Shown piece by piece: positions 51,410 to 60,689 of a stretch of DNA of 64,000 nt. Numbering within the stretch: the stretch's first letter is position 1; each line of letters opens with the position of its first letter. The notes below the pieces were generated by a model. That model saw nothing but the letters and a program-made list of their open reading frames with translations, did no database searches and had not been told where the DNA came from. This DNA comes from Paenibacillus vietnamensis. Lineage in GTDB: Bacteria > Bacillota > Bacilli > Paenibacillales > Paenibacillaceae. The translations under genes were made by a program, and so were the position numbers. The stretch is from contig NZ_JAHMHW010000001.1 in the NCBI RefSeq assembly GCF_020169515.1, positions 62,001 to 126,000 of the forward strand, written 5' to 3'.

Positions 51410-52317
51410 AATCCTTAACGAAGCTCGTCATGAAGCAAAGGACGTATGCGGAGCAGAAGGCGCTGTGGGGCTTTGCCTATGTGTTGCCTTGGCTGCTTGG
51501 ATTTATATTTTTCTTCTTCATTCCGTTACTGACTTCGTTGCGGTACAGCTTCAGCTCCATTACCGCCAATGCGCAAGGCATCACGGTTTCATTCATCGGC
51601 TGGGCGAATTATTTGGAAGCTTTGACGGTTAACACAAGCTTTAATCGAACGCTGACGGAATCGATTGTGAATATGGTCGTTAACGTTCCGCTGATCGTCA
51701 TATTCAGCTTGTTTCTGGCGGTGCTGCTGAACCAGAAGTTTATTGGCAGAGCCGTTGCCAGGTCTATCTTTTTCTTGCCGGTTATTCTGGCTTCGGGGAT
51801 CATTATGACGCTCGAGAGCACCAGCCTGGTCCAGGCCGTTAATGAGCAAAATGCGGGCTCCGGCTTTATGAACGCTTTCGGAAGCTTTGAGCTGGCGAGA
51901 ATGATGCTGCAGGCCGGCGTGAACGAAAACATCGTGCTTTATTTGACGGGGGCGGTAGATCGAATCTACCAGATCGTCAGCCAGTCCGGCGTCCAAATTC
52001 TGATTTTCCTTGCCGGCATTCAGACGATCTCCCCTCAGCTGTATGAAGCCTCCAAAATGGAGGGGGCTACCGGCTATGAAGCTTTCTGGAAAATTACGTT
52101 TCCGATGGTCAGCCCGCTTATTCTGGTTAACATGATCTATACGATTATCGATTCGTTCTCGCGAAATGCGCTGACGGACCTGATCCGCGAGACGGGCTTC
52201 AGCAAATTTAACTTTGGCCTCAGCTCGGCGATGGCATGGATTTACTTTCTCGCGATTACCGTCATTTTGCTGATCAGCACTTATTTTGTATCGAGAAAAG
52301 TCTTTTATCACGAATAG
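51406..52317 (+). CDS. ABC transporter permease, MalF-like (pair 2)
   Basis: 303 residues, start overlapping the previous stop as ATGA. It has six helices and the EAA-like loop YEASKMEGATGYEAFWKITFPMVSP, with Met-Glu in place of the usual Ile/Val-Asp. An inserted extracellular segment (VNEQNAGSGFMNAFGSFELARMM) between helices is longer than in the permease at 44902. It works with the permease at 52334. There being two complete permease pairs in one block is unusual. Confidence 0.9.
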   Translation: MKSLTKLVMKQRTYAEQKALWGFAYVLPWLLGFIFFFFIPLLTSLRYSFSSITANAQGITVSFIGWANYLEALTVNTSFNRTLTESIVNMVVNVPLIVIFSLFLAVLLNQKFIGRAVARSIFFLPVILASGIIMTLESTSLVQAVNEQNAGSGFMNAFGSFELARMMLQAGVNENIVLYLTGAVDRIYQIVSQSGVQILIFLAGIQTISPQLYEASKMEGATGYEAFWKITFPMVSPLILVNMIYTIIDSFSRNALTDLIRETGFSKFNFGLSSAMAWIYFLAITVILLISTYFVSRKVFYHE

Positions 52318-52333
52318 AAAGAGGGTGCAAGCG

Positions 52334-53281
52334 ATGCCCGTTTCTCAATTGTTATCGTTAGAAAGCTGGAAGCGCTGGCTTTGGTCATTCGTCCGGCTGA
52401 CGCTGATCGCAGGATTATCGTTCGTAATCTTGTACCCGATCCTTCAGAAAATCTCGACGGCCATTAAAGACAAAAAGGATCTCTATTCGCCGATCGTCGT
52501 ATGGATTCCCGAGCATTATACGCTGGATAATTTCATGAACGCGATCCGGATTATGGATTATTGGGAAACGCTGGTCAATACCTTTCTGCTTTCGACGACG
52601 ACCACGATTTTGACTGCGGTTTCCTGCGCGCTCGCCGGTTACGGATTTGCCCGGCTGAAATTCAAAGGAAGCAACCTGCTGTTTGCAGGCGTTATTTTGA
52701 CGATACTCGTGCCGCCGACGACGATACTCATCCCGATTTATTTGAATCTGAAGGACTTCACCTTAATGGGGCTGATTCCTCTTCTTGCCGGAAAGCCGGT
52801 TAATTTGCTCAACTCTTACTGGCCGTTTATTCTCACGTCGCTGACGGCGAATTCGCTTAAAGCGGGACTGTATATTTTTATCTTCCGGCAATTTTTCAGA
52901 GGGATCCCAAAAGAGGTCGAGGAAGCGGCTTACATCGACGGCGCCGGGGTCGGGACTACGTTCACCCGCATCATGCTGCCGAACGCGGTGCCGGCCATCA
53001 TTACGACGACGCTTTTCTCGTTCGTATGGCAGTGGAACGACAGCTTCTTTACGACGACTTATTTAACCTCGAGTAAAGTCATATCTACACAACTGTCGTC
53101 CTTGCCGTACAATCTGGCGATACAGCTCGAAGGCGGAGATGCGTCCAAAGCTGATCCGTTCTATATGAGTATGGTGCAGGATACGGGGATTTTGCTCGCG
53201 ATTTTACCGCTCATTATTATTTATTTGTTCGTTCAGCGTTACTTTGTCGAAAGTATCGAGCGAACAGGCATCGTCGGTTAG
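52334..53281 (+). CDS. ABC transporter permease, MalG-like (pair 2)
   Basis: 315 residues from ATG 52334, behind AAAGAGGGTG; a longer in-frame TTG at 52286 would overlap the previous gene and lacks a site. Six helices and the EAA loop EEAAYIDGAGVGTTFTRIMLPNAVP are present. It is the partner of the permease at 51406, and the last transporter gene before the GH43 pair, which starts 21 nt later. Confidence 0.91.
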   Translation: MPVSQLLSLESWKRWLWSFVRLTLIAGLSFVILYPILQKISTAIKDKKDLYSPIVVWIPEHYTLDNFMNAIRIMDYWETLVNTFLLSTTTTILTAVSCALAGYGFARLKFKGSNLLFAGVILTILVPPTTILIPIYLNLKDFTLMGLIPLLAGKPVNLLNSYWPFILTSLTANSLKAGLYIFIFRQFFRGIPKEVEEAAYIDGAGVGTTFTRIMLPNAVPAIITTTLFSFVWQWNDSFFTTTYLTSSKVISTQLSSLPYNLAIQLEGGDASKADPFYMSMVQDTGILLAILPLIIIYLFVQRYFVESIERTGIVG

Positions 53282-53302
53282 ACTTTGGAAGGGGAATGAA
53301 AG

Positions 53303-54829
53303 ATGAATACGACGACGATTACAAATCCGATTATATGGGCGGACGTACCGGATCCCAGCGTCATCCGGGCAGGAACAACCTTCTACATGGTCAGTACAAG
53401 CATGCATTCGATGCCCGGCTGCCCGATTATGAAGTCGGAGAACCTGATGAATTGGGAGCTTGTGAGCTATGTATTCGATAAGTTAGAGGATAACGATGCG
53501 CACAATTTGCTGAACGGCAAAGGCATCTACAGCGCGGGATCATGGGCCGCGAGTTTGCGATATCATGACGGCCTGTTCTATGTGTGTTTTTCCAGTAACG
53601 ATATGAAGCGGTTCTACGTCTACAGGACGGAAGATATCGAAAATGGAAAATGGGAGCGGTTCGTGATCGGGGGGCTGCAGCACGATCCGAGCATGCTGTT
53701 CGACGACGGACGCGTCTACGTGATTCACGGCAACGGCGACATTCGTATCACGGAGCTGACGGCAGACGCAACAGCCCTGAAGCCGGACGGCATCAATCAG
53801 CTGCTGCTAGAGACGGACAGGGACGGGATTATGCTGCGAGCCGAAGGCTGTCATGCTTACAAAATAAACGGCTACTATTATTTGTTCTTCATCGATTGGC
53901 CGCGCGTTGGCAATAAGCGCCGCAGACAGCTGTGCTACCGTTCGCGTCATCTGCTTGGCCCTTATGAGCACAAAATCGTGCTCGATGACCGGATGGATTA
54001 CCGCAACAACGGTGTTGCGCAGGGCGGCATCTTCGATACGCCGGACGGCGATTGGTATGCCATGCTGTTCCAGGATCACGGAGCCGTCGGCCGCATTCCT
54101 TGCGTACTTCCGGTTGCATGGGAGGACGGTTGGCCGGTGTTCGGCGCCGAAGGAAAAGCGCCGAAGGCCTTTGAAGTAAGGCTGCCAGGCACGACGCCGA
54201 AGCCGCTTGTTATTAGCGACGAATTCGATTATAAAACGAATCGACTTGCGCTTAACTGGCAATGGAATCATAACCCGGACAACACAAAATGGTCGGTCAC
54301 GGAGCGTCCGGGGCATTTGCGCCTAACGACATCGCATGTGACTCATAGCGTCGAATTTGCCCGCAATACGCTGACCCAGCGCACGGAAGGTCCGGCATGC
54401 GCCGGAACGACGGTTATGGAAATTTCCAATATGAAGCCGGGCGACCGTGCAGGGCTGGCGGCGCTGCAGTATGTATTCGGCTCGGTCTGCATTCAAGTCG
54501 AGGATGACGGCGGCCGGTACGTAGCGATGTGCGTGAACGGAAGAGCGGAAGGCGGCGAAGGCGAAATCGCAGTTGAGCGCTTCCGGTATGAGGGCGATCG
54601 GATTTATTTACAAATCGAGTTCCAATTCGATAACGGCGACCGGGAAGACATTGCCCGTTTCCGTTATTCCTCGGATGGCGAAGTCTGGCATTCGATCGGC
54701 GAGCCGCTGCATCTGCAATATAAGCTGGAGCATTTTATGGGCTACCGGTTCGGGCTTTACAATTATGCCACGAAGCAAACGGGCGGATATGCCGATTTCG
54801 ACTACTTCCGTTATGAAAAGCTTGTCTGA
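53303..54829 (+). CDS. GH43 beta-xylosidase / alpha-L-arabinofuranosidase (first of tandem pair)
   Basis: 508 residues, no signal peptide. The five-bladed propeller shows the GH43 acids in ADVPDPSVIRAG (base), LQHDPSMLFDDG (pKa modulator) and LRAEGCHAYKING (acid). A C-terminal concanavalin-like sandwich (about 305-508) is typical of GH43 beta-xylosidases and arabinofuranosidases that trim short oligosaccharides in the cytoplasm. GGAAGGGGAA precedes ATG 53303. It resembles the next gene in layout but the two are clearly diverged, so they probably differ in substrate. Which of the two takes xylose or arabinose cannot be read from sequence. Confidence 0.9.
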   Translation: MNTTTITNPIIWADVPDPSVIRAGTTFYMVSTSMHSMPGCPIMKSENLMNWELVSYVFDKLEDNDAHNLLNGKGIYSAGSWAASLRYHDGLFYVCFSSNDMKRFYVYRTEDIENGKWERFVIGGLQHDPSMLFDDGRVYVIHGNGDIRITELTADATALKPDGINQLLLETDRDGIMLRAEGCHAYKINGYYYLFFIDWPRVGNKRRRQLCYRSRHLLGPYEHKIVLDDRMDYRNNGVAQGGIFDTPDGDWYAMLFQDHGAVGRIPCVLPVAWEDGWPVFGAEGKAPKAFEVRLPGTTPKPLVISDEFDYKTNRLALNWQWNHNPDNTKWSVTERPGHLRLTTSHVTHSVEFARNTLTQRTEGPACAGTTVMEISNMKPGDRAGLAALQYVFGSVCIQVEDDGGRYVAMCVNGRAEGGEGEIAVERFRYEGDRIYLQIEFQFDNGDREDIARFRYSSDGEVWHSIGEPLHLQYKLEHFMGYRFGLYNYATKQTGGYADFDYFRYEKLV

Positions 54830-54863
54830 TGCCATATGTGATGCTGAGGAGAGTGTGCTGACA

Positions 54864-56381
54864 ATGAATTACAAAAATCCGGTGATCAGCGGATTCCACC
54901 CGGACCCGAGCGTATGCCGGGCAGGAGACGACTATTACCTGGTAACCAGCTCCTTCGAGTATTTTCCCGGCGTTCCGCTCTTTCACAGCAAGGATCTTGT
55001 GAACTGGACGCAGCTTGGCCATGTCCTGACACGGCCTGAGCAGCTCGATCTAAGCCGCGCGCCAAGCTCCGGCGGCATATTCGCGCCGACGATCCGTGAG
55101 CATCAGGGAACGTTTTATATGGTGACCACGAACGTCACGGCCGGAGGCAATTTCTTCGTGCATACGAATGATCCGTGCGGGGAATGGTCCGACCCGTTCT
55201 TCGTCGACCATCCGGGCATCGATCCCGACCTGTTCTTCGATGAAGACGGTACGGTTTATTTCACATCGTCCGCTAACGGCGACAGCGGTCCCGGCATTTA
55301 TCAGAGCCGGATCGACTTAAAGACGGGCAAACGGGTCACTGACGTAACCTTCCTGTGGTCAGGGACCGGCGGCCAGTACCCGGAGGCTCCGCATATTTAC
55401 CGGATTGGCAAATGGTATTATTTGATGATGGCCGAAGGCGGCACCGAATATGGCCACATGGAGACGATAGCAAGGAGCGAGCGTCCGGACGGGCCGTTCG
55501 AGAGCTGCCCGCACAATCCGATTCTGACCCACCGCAGCCTGCTCAAGTCCATTCATGCGACCGGTCATGCCGATCTCGTCCAGACGCCGGACGGCGATTG
55601 GTGGGCCGTATTTTTGGGCATCCGGCCTCACGGCTATCCGAAGCGCCACCACATCGGCAGAGAAACGTTTCTTGCGCCTGTCACCTGGACGGAAGACGGC
55701 TGGCCGACGATCGGCGATAACGGTACCGTCAGCGAGACGATGCCGACAGGCAATCTTCCGCTGCAGCCCGCGGCGCCGCCTCCGTCTAAGGACGACTTTG
55801 ACGGGGCGGCTCTCGCTCCGTGCTGGAATACGATGCGACGATCGGATCCGGAGCTGTGGTCGCTTGGCGAGAAGGAGAGCTGCCTGACGCTGCGCGGCAG
55901 CGAGACGACCTTGAATGAGATTGGAGCGCCTGCGTTTGTCGCGAGAAGACAGCAGCATTTTAATTGCGACGTGTCTGCACATATGATGTTTGAGCCTCAG
56001 CGGGACGGCGAAGAAGCCGGAATTGCGGTTTACATGAACGACCGCTTCCATTACGAGCTTGCGGTGACCCGTATCGCCGGCGAACGTAAGATTATTTTCC
56101 GGAGAAAAATCGGCAGCCTGCAGAAGATCGAGAATGAAGCCCCCTGGACTTCCGATTCGATCGTGCTGCACGTGAAAGCGGTCCGGGAACAGTATACGTT
56201 CGGGTTCTCAAACGGCATCGGAACGCCGTTCTGGTTCGGAAGCGGCGAGACATCGCTTCTCGCGACGGAAGTGGCGGGCGGCTTCACAGGCGTTATGTTC
56301 GCCCTGTACGCGACGGGCAACGGCGCCAAGTGCGAATCGCCGGCTCATTTTGACTGGTTTCAATATGAGGCTTTGGAATAG
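54864..56381 (+). CDS. GH43 beta-xylosidase (second of tandem pair)
   Basis: 505 residues from ATG 54864 behind TGAGGAGAG; the open frame extends upstream into the previous gene but without a proper start. The GH43 triad lies in GFHPDPSVCRAG, GIDPDLFFDEDG and YPEAPHIYRIG; TSSFEYFPGVPLFHSKDLVNW is the classic start of the XynB-type group. A C-terminal beta-sandwich domain (about 320-505) shapes the active site in this group. It has no signal peptide and should release xylose from the non-reducing end of imported xylo-oligosaccharides. In the known aldouronate cluster of Paenibacillus sp. JDR-2 a GH43 xynB is next to an intracellular GH10, as here. Confidence 0.92.
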   Translation: MNYKNPVISGFHPDPSVCRAGDDYYLVTSSFEYFPGVPLFHSKDLVNWTQLGHVLTRPEQLDLSRAPSSGGIFAPTIREHQGTFYMVTTNVTAGGNFFVHTNDPCGEWSDPFFVDHPGIDPDLFFDEDGTVYFTSSANGDSGPGIYQSRIDLKTGKRVTDVTFLWSGTGGQYPEAPHIYRIGKWYYLMMAEGGTEYGHMETIARSERPDGPFESCPHNPILTHRSLLKSIHATGHADLVQTPDGDWWAVFLGIRPHGYPKRHHIGRETFLAPVTWTEDGWPTIGDNGTVSETMPTGNLPLQPAAPPPSKDDFDGAALAPCWNTMRRSDPELWSLGEKESCLTLRGSETTLNEIGAPAFVARRQQHFNCDVSAHMMFEPQRDGEEAGIAVYMNDRFHYELAVTRIAGERKIIFRRKIGSLQKIENEAPWTSDSIVLHVKAVREQYTFGFSNGIGTPFWFGSGETSLLATEVAGGFTGVMFALYATGNGAKCESPAHFDWFQYEALE

Positions 56382-56550
56382 TCGTTAAAAGCTCTTCCCC
56401 GGATGAGGAAAAGTATAATTTGCTAGGTATATTCTATAATTAGACAGGTTGTTACCCATGCTTGGAAGCACTACACTTGGTATAAAGAAGAGCTATCGAT
56501 AACTGCTTTAACCTTATAGCGAGGCATAGGAAGAGGAGGCTAACGAAGAA

Positions 56551-57567
56551 ATGGTCAATTCCCGCTTTGATGAATCTGCTAGTCTGCATGATGCGTTCAA
56601 AGAGCATTTTTTGATAGGGGCGGCAGTAAATCCTACTACTCTGGTTACGCAGCGCGAGCTATTAGTGCATCATTTCAACAGTGTAACGGCCGAAAACGAA
56701 ATGAAGTTCGAACGTCTGCATCCTGCCGAAGACAAGTATACGTTTGAGAATGCGGACCGCTTGATGGCGTTTGCGGATGAAAACGGAATGGCGGTCAGGG
56801 GCCACACGCTTGTCTGGCACAATCAAACGCCGGCTTGGGTGTTCGAGGACAGCTCCGGCGGCTCCGTCGACCGCGAAACGCTATTATCGCGGATGAAGTC
56901 CCATATTGAAACGGTAGTTACACGGTATAAGGGAAAGATTTATGCCTGGGATGTCGTGAACGAAGCGGTGTCCGACGCCGGCGGCGAGCTGCTGCGTCCG
57001 TCCAAGTGGCTCGACATCGCAGGCGAGGAATTTATTGCCAAAGCGTTTGAATATGCGCATGAAGCGGATCCGAATGCGCTGCTGTTTTATAACGACTATA
57101 ACGAGTCCGTGCCCGAAAAAAGGGAAAAAATTTATGCTTTGGCAAAATCGTTGAAGGAAAAAGGCGTGCCGATTCACGGGATCGGGCTGCAGGCGCATTG
57201 GAATTTGGAGCGTCCGTCCATGGACGACATTCGCAATGCGATCGAAAGATACGCAAGCCTTGGCATGAAGCTGCATATTACGGAGCTGGATGTATCCGTA
57301 TTTAAGCACGAGGACCGTCGTACCGATCTGCTGGCGCCGACGCCGGAGATGATTGTAAGGCAAACCGAGCGCTATCAGCAGTTTTTCCGGTTGTTTAAGG
57401 AATACAGCGAACATATTACGTCGGTGACCTTCTGGGGAGCGGCGGACGACTATACCTGGCTGGATAACTTTCCGGTGAGAGGAAGGAAAAATTGGCCGTT
57501 CCTTTTTGACAAGGAGCAAAATCCAAAGCCGTCCTATTGGGACGTGCTCGAAGTTGCGCGTTCATGA
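56551..57567 (+). CDS. Cytoplasmic GH10 endo-1,4-beta-xylanase (XynA2 type)
   Basis: 338 residues, a bare GH10 barrel with no signal peptide or CBM. Acid/base in VVNEAVSDAGG (Glu138) and nucleophile in ITELDVSV (Glu245); AENEMKFERLHP, VRGHTLVWHNQTP and FWGAADDYTWLDNFP are standard GH10 blocks. It should cut longer imported xylo-oligosaccharides and aldouronates trimmed by GH67. AGAGGAGG precedes ATG 56551. A strong terminator follows. The 169 bp upstream hold no clear terminator for the GH43 gene, only a weak CTCTTCC/GGAAAAG hairpin, so it may be cotranscribed. Confidence 0.95.
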   Translation: MVNSRFDESASLHDAFKEHFLIGAAVNPTTLVTQRELLVHHFNSVTAENEMKFERLHPAEDKYTFENADRLMAFADENGMAVRGHTLVWHNQTPAWVFEDSSGGSVDRETLLSRMKSHIETVVTRYKGKIYAWDVVNEAVSDAGGELLRPSKWLDIAGEEFIAKAFEYAHEADPNALLFYNDYNESVPEKREKIYALAKSLKEKGVPIHGIGLQAHWNLERPSMDDIRNAIERYASLGMKLHITELDVSVFKHEDRRTDLLAPTPEMIVRQTERYQQFFRLFKEYSEHITSVTFWGAADDYTWLDNFPVRGRKNWPFLFDKEQNPKPSYWDVLEVARS

Positions 57568-57667
57568 ACGAAAGCCGGCAAACGAGTGATGATGCATTTG
57601 TAAGCGAGAAGGGTCATACTCAAATGGAAAAACTGTATAAACAGATCGTTGACTTCAACAACGAAAC

Positions 57668-57715
57668 AACAGCAGCCATGGACGAAAAAAGTCCTTGGAC
57701 TGCTGTTTCTGTTTT
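57668..57715. terminator. Bidirectional terminator between the GH10 and GbsR genes
   Basis: AACAGCAG-CCA-T-GGAC (57668-57683) pairs with GTCC-T-TGG-A-CTGCTGTT (57691-57707) with small mismatches, followed by TCTGTTTT. It marks the right border of the xylan island. Confidence 0.8.
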
Positions 57716-57735
57716 ATGCAACGGATCTCTTTTTA

Positions 57736-58275
57736 TTAGGCCGGGTCATCTTTGAAAAATTCGCCTTGGCGCAGGGCATCGACAAACTGCTGCAGCCACT
57801 CGTAATACTTCTTCGCATGCCGGAGCTTATGCAGATCCTGAAGCGCAAGCTTCCGTTCCTCGTCGGTAATATGTTCCTCCAGGATGAGATCAGTTAACTC
57901 GGGAAAAGCCTGATCGACAGCGTCAGTCATAACATCGATTTCACGCTGAAGCTTATGAGAGAAGAAGTGCTGAAACGCACGAAAAAAATCGGTTTCCGCG
58001 GCGTAAAGCTCTTTTCGATCCTGCTTTTCGTCAAGCTTGTTGACCATCCGGGATTCAACGAGCGATCTTACGGCGTAGCTCATATTGCTTTTGCTCATAT
58101 TCATATGAGTTTTCATCTCGTCGAGTGTCATCGGCCGGTTCTCAAAGAACATAATGCCGTACAACTGACCTGACGAATGAGTGGCTCCATATAAATCCAT
58201 TGTATCCGCTATGGCTTCGATCATATTTTTTCTGATGCGCAGCCGCCGTTCAGCGCTTTCCTCGCTTTGGGACAC
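57736..58275 (-). CDS. GbsR family transcriptional regulator (MarR superfamily)
   Basis: 179 residues from GTG 58275, behind AAGGGGAG. The pattern YGATHSSGQLYGIMFF, MTLDEMKTHMNMSKSNMSYAVRSLVESRMV and the charged block DEKQDRKELYAAETDFFRAF is that of GbsR/OpcR regulators, which in Bacillus respond to choline or control glycine betaine genes. It diverges from the importer gene at 58561 across 285 bp that hold a GTACAA/TTGTAC palindrome, so it likely represses that operon. The effector here is unknown; a quaternary or primary amine would fit the operon content. Confidence 0.88.
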   Translation of the reverse strand: MSQSEESAERRLRIRKNMIEAIADTMDLYGATHSSGQLYGIMFFENRPMTLDEMKTHMNMSKSNMSYAVRSLVESRMVNKLDEKQDRKELYAAETDFFRAFQHFFSHKLQREIDVMTDAVDQAFPELTDLILEEHITDEERKLALQDLHKLRHAKKYYEWLQQFVDALRQGEFFKDDPA

Positions 58276-58453
58276 GGTTTGTTCACTCCCCTTACCTATA
58301 TAGAACTCGATGCTTATGTTCAGTATTTTTTGAATCTATTTTTCTATTATAGCAAAAAGACGGCAATGAAGGCGATTTAAGATGTCAACATGCCTTTTAC
58401 ATAATATTTATGTTCGGTTTACAGTCATTTGACACTACACTTTTGAATTGAGT

Positions 58454-58471
58454 GTACAATATTTTTTGTAC
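58454..58471 (+). promoter_or_regulatory. Candidate GbsR operator
   Basis: GTACAA (58454-58459) and TTGTAC (58466-58471) form a 6-6-6 inverted repeat between the divergent GbsR and importer genes. A TTGACA at 58429-58434 lies upstream and TACAAT at 58455-58460 lies inside the palindrome, but their spacing (20 bp) is too long for a standard promoter. Confidence 0.5.
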
Positions 58472-58560
58472 GATTCATGTTGGAGGTTATAAAGTGGGGA
58501 GGGAAATATGTAAATTAAATTCATTTTGAATAATAAATTTAAAAAAAGGGAGAACAGACT

Positions 58561-59631
58561 GTGAATATCAATTTTAAATGGAAACCGGTGGCGGCCATGC
58601 TGATCGTTACAGGCTTATTGGCAGGATGCGGTGCCGCAAAGCAGGAGGGATCGTCTCCAAGTGCAGTGGCCGGTAAGCCGGCCGAAATCAACGTATATTC
58701 GGCGATGGAAGAGGAACAGATCGAGACTTATCTCACTTCCTTCAAGTCTGAGTACCCGAATGTGAAGGTCAACATTGTTCGCGATTCAACAGGAATCATG
58801 ACCGCGAAGCTGATTGCTGAGAAGGATAATCCTCAAGCTGATGTTATCTGGGGTTTGGCTGCAACGAGTCTGCTAATCATGGATGATCAGAAAATGTTGG
58901 AGCCCTACGCCCCAAAAGGGGTAGAGCGGGTACTGCCCGAGTTCAAGGATAAAGCGAATCCGCCGAAATGGGTTGGCATCGATATTTGGGAGACGGCGAT
59001 CATCGTCAATAAGGCGGAGATGGAAAAACGCAAGCTGACGATTCCCCGGACTTACGAGGAGCTGGCAAAGCCGGAATACAAAGGCTTGATCGCGATGCCG
59101 CATCCGGCCTCCTCCGGCACCGGATATTTGACGGTCAACGCGCTCAATCAGCTCTACGGGAAGGAAAAGGCGTGGCAGTACATGGACAAGCTGCATGAAA
59201 ACATGATGGTGTACACGCACTCCGGCTCTAAGCCTGCAAAGATGGCTGCATCCGGTGAAGCTGCGATTGGCATTTCTTATGGATATAGCGGGATTGTAGA
59301 GAAGAAAAAAGGAGCTCCGGTCGAAGTGATCTTCCCTAAGGAAGGCTCCGGCTGGGATATGGAAGCGAACGCTCTTGTGAAGAAAAGAGAAATCAAGCCG
59401 GAAGCGAAATTGTTCCTCGATTGGGCGATCAGCGACGAGCCGATGAAGGAATACAACAAAAATTACGCGATCTTGAGCATCAAGCAGGAGGGCGGTAAAC
59501 CGCCCGAAGGATACAACCAAGATCCGGTATCCCAGCTGGCGAAGCTTGATTTGTATCAAGCTGCCCGCGATCGCGATGCCATCCTTGCGGAATGGGAGAA
59601 GAAATACGGATCCAAGGCGGAGCCAAAATAA
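58561..59631 (+). CDS. ABC substrate-binding lipoprotein, 2-aminoethylphosphonate (PhnS)-like
   Basis: 356 residues from GTG 58561, behind AAGGGAGAA. Lipobox LAGC (Cys23). The domain is of the ferric/phosphonate/spermidine type (INVYSAMEEEQIETYL, IMTAKLIAEKDNPQADVIWG, WVGIDIWETAIIVNKAE, PHPASSGTGY, YTHSGSKPAKMAASGEAAIG) and fits PhnS-like binding proteins for 2-aminoethylphosphonate. The ligand pocket cannot be judged exactly, and iron- or phosphoester-binding relatives share the fold. ATPase and permease genes follow directly. Confidence 0.85.
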   Translation: MNINFKWKPVAAMLIVTGLLAGCGAAKQEGSSPSAVAGKPAEINVYSAMEEEQIETYLTSFKSEYPNVKVNIVRDSTGIMTAKLIAEKDNPQADVIWGLAATSLLIMDDQKMLEPYAPKGVERVLPEFKDKANPPKWVGIDIWETAIIVNKAEMEKRKLTIPRTYEELAKPEYKGLIAMPHPASSGTGYLTVNALNQLYGKEKAWQYMDKLHENMMVYTHSGSKPAKMAASGEAAIGISYGYSGIVEKKKGAPVEVIFPKEGSGWDMEANALVKKREIKPEAKLFLDWAISDEPMKEYNKNYAILSIKQEGGKPPEGYNQDPVSQLAKLDLYQAARDRDAILAEWEKKYGSKAEPK

Positions 59632-59644
59632 AGGGGCAGTTGTT

Positions 59645-60682
59645 ATGAAGCCAGGTTATCTATCGCTGCGAGGTATTGCCAAGCATTTCGGGAAGCAAAC
59701 GGCGCTGCAGGACATTCATTTGGATATTAAAAAACACGAGTTCATTTGTCTCTTGGGACCAAGCGGCTGCGGCAAAACGACGCTGCTGCGTATCTTGGCG
59801 GGATTGGAAAAAGCAGACCGCGGAAAATTGGAGATTTCAGGAAAAGATATTACCGCCGTACCGGCAGGGAAACGAAACTTCGGCATGATGTTTCAATCGT
59901 ATGCGCTATTTCCCAACCTATCGGTCGGAGAGAACATTGCTTACGGGCTGCGCAACCGCCTGTCCAAGTCTCAAATAGCCGACCGGGTGGAGGAATTGCT
60001 TGGATTGGTGGAGCTGGGCGAGCAGCGTCACAAAGTTCCTGCACAGTTGTCGGGAGGCCAGCAGCAGCGGGTCGCTCTCGCAAGGGCGCTGGCGTTCTCG
60101 CCGGATTGTCTGCTGCTCGATGAGCCGTTATCCGCGCTGGATGCCAAGGTTCGCGTCAAACTGCGGCGTGAAATTTGCCGTCTGCACCGTCAGTTCGGCA
60201 TGACGACGATCATGGTGACGCACGATCAGGAGGAGGCGCTGACGATGGCCGACCGCATTGTGGTCATGAACAAGTCGCGTATTATTCAGGTCGGTACACC
60301 GAATGAAGTGTATGAAAATCCTAGAACACCGTTCGTCGCAGATTTTATCGGTGCCGTCAACTTTATCGGGATGGACAAAAATAAGCACGGGGGCGCTGCG
60401 CTTGCAATCCGTCCGGAGAATGTCCAGTTGGTACGCGAAGATCATGAGAAAGGAAAGCAAGGTGTCGTGCGGGAGCTAGAGTATCGGGGGGCTCATTATC
60501 GACTCGTTGCGGAGCTTCTGGGTATGAAGGATGCGCCGCTTCAGCAGTTCGTTGTCATCGATGTGCCGGCAGAATCAATGATTTCCTTAAAGATCAGGAT
60601 GAACCAGAAGATTTTCTTCGCTTTCCCTCCCGAGCATGTGATTCAGTTTGACTCTACAGCCGATCTAGCAGCTGCTCAGTAA
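59645..60682 (+). CDS. ABC importer ATPase, PhnT-like
   Basis: 345 residues from ATG 59645 (AAGGGGCAG upstream; the open frame extends back into the previous gene). Walker A GPSGCGKTT, Q-loop FQSYALFPNLSVGENI, signature LSGGQQQRVALARA, Walker B LLLDEPLSALD, MVTHDQEEALTMADRI and a C-terminal TOBE-like domain (about 280-345) are present. This is the import type with a regulatory tail, as in PhnT, PotA and FbpC. It energises the permease at 60690. Confidence 0.93.
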   Translation: MKPGYLSLRGIAKHFGKQTALQDIHLDIKKHEFICLLGPSGCGKTTLLRILAGLEKADRGKLEISGKDITAVPAGKRNFGMMFQSYALFPNLSVGENIAYGLRNRLSKSQIADRVEELLGLVELGEQRHKVPAQLSGGQQQRVALARALAFSPDCLLLDEPLSALDAKVRVKLRREICRLHRQFGMTTIMVTHDQEEALTMADRIVVMNKSRIIQVGTPNEVYENPRTPFVADFIGAVNFIGMDKNKHGGAALAIRPENVQLVREDHEKGKQGVVRELEYRGAHYRLVAELLGMKDAPLQQFVVIDVPAESMISLKIRMNQKIFFAFPPEHVIQFDSTADLAAAQ

Positions 60683-60689
60683 GGGACCA

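Noticed and set aside
57537-57755. Short plus-strand frame with an inner ATG at 57624 (MEKLYKQIVDFNNETT...)
   Set aside because: It runs through the GH10 gene end and the terminator stem at 57668-57707 and lacks a spaced ribosome binding site.
58429-58460. TTGACA...TACAAT as the importer promoter
   Set aside because: The spacing is 20 bp, beyond the normal 16-18 bp; kept only as a note to the palindrome.
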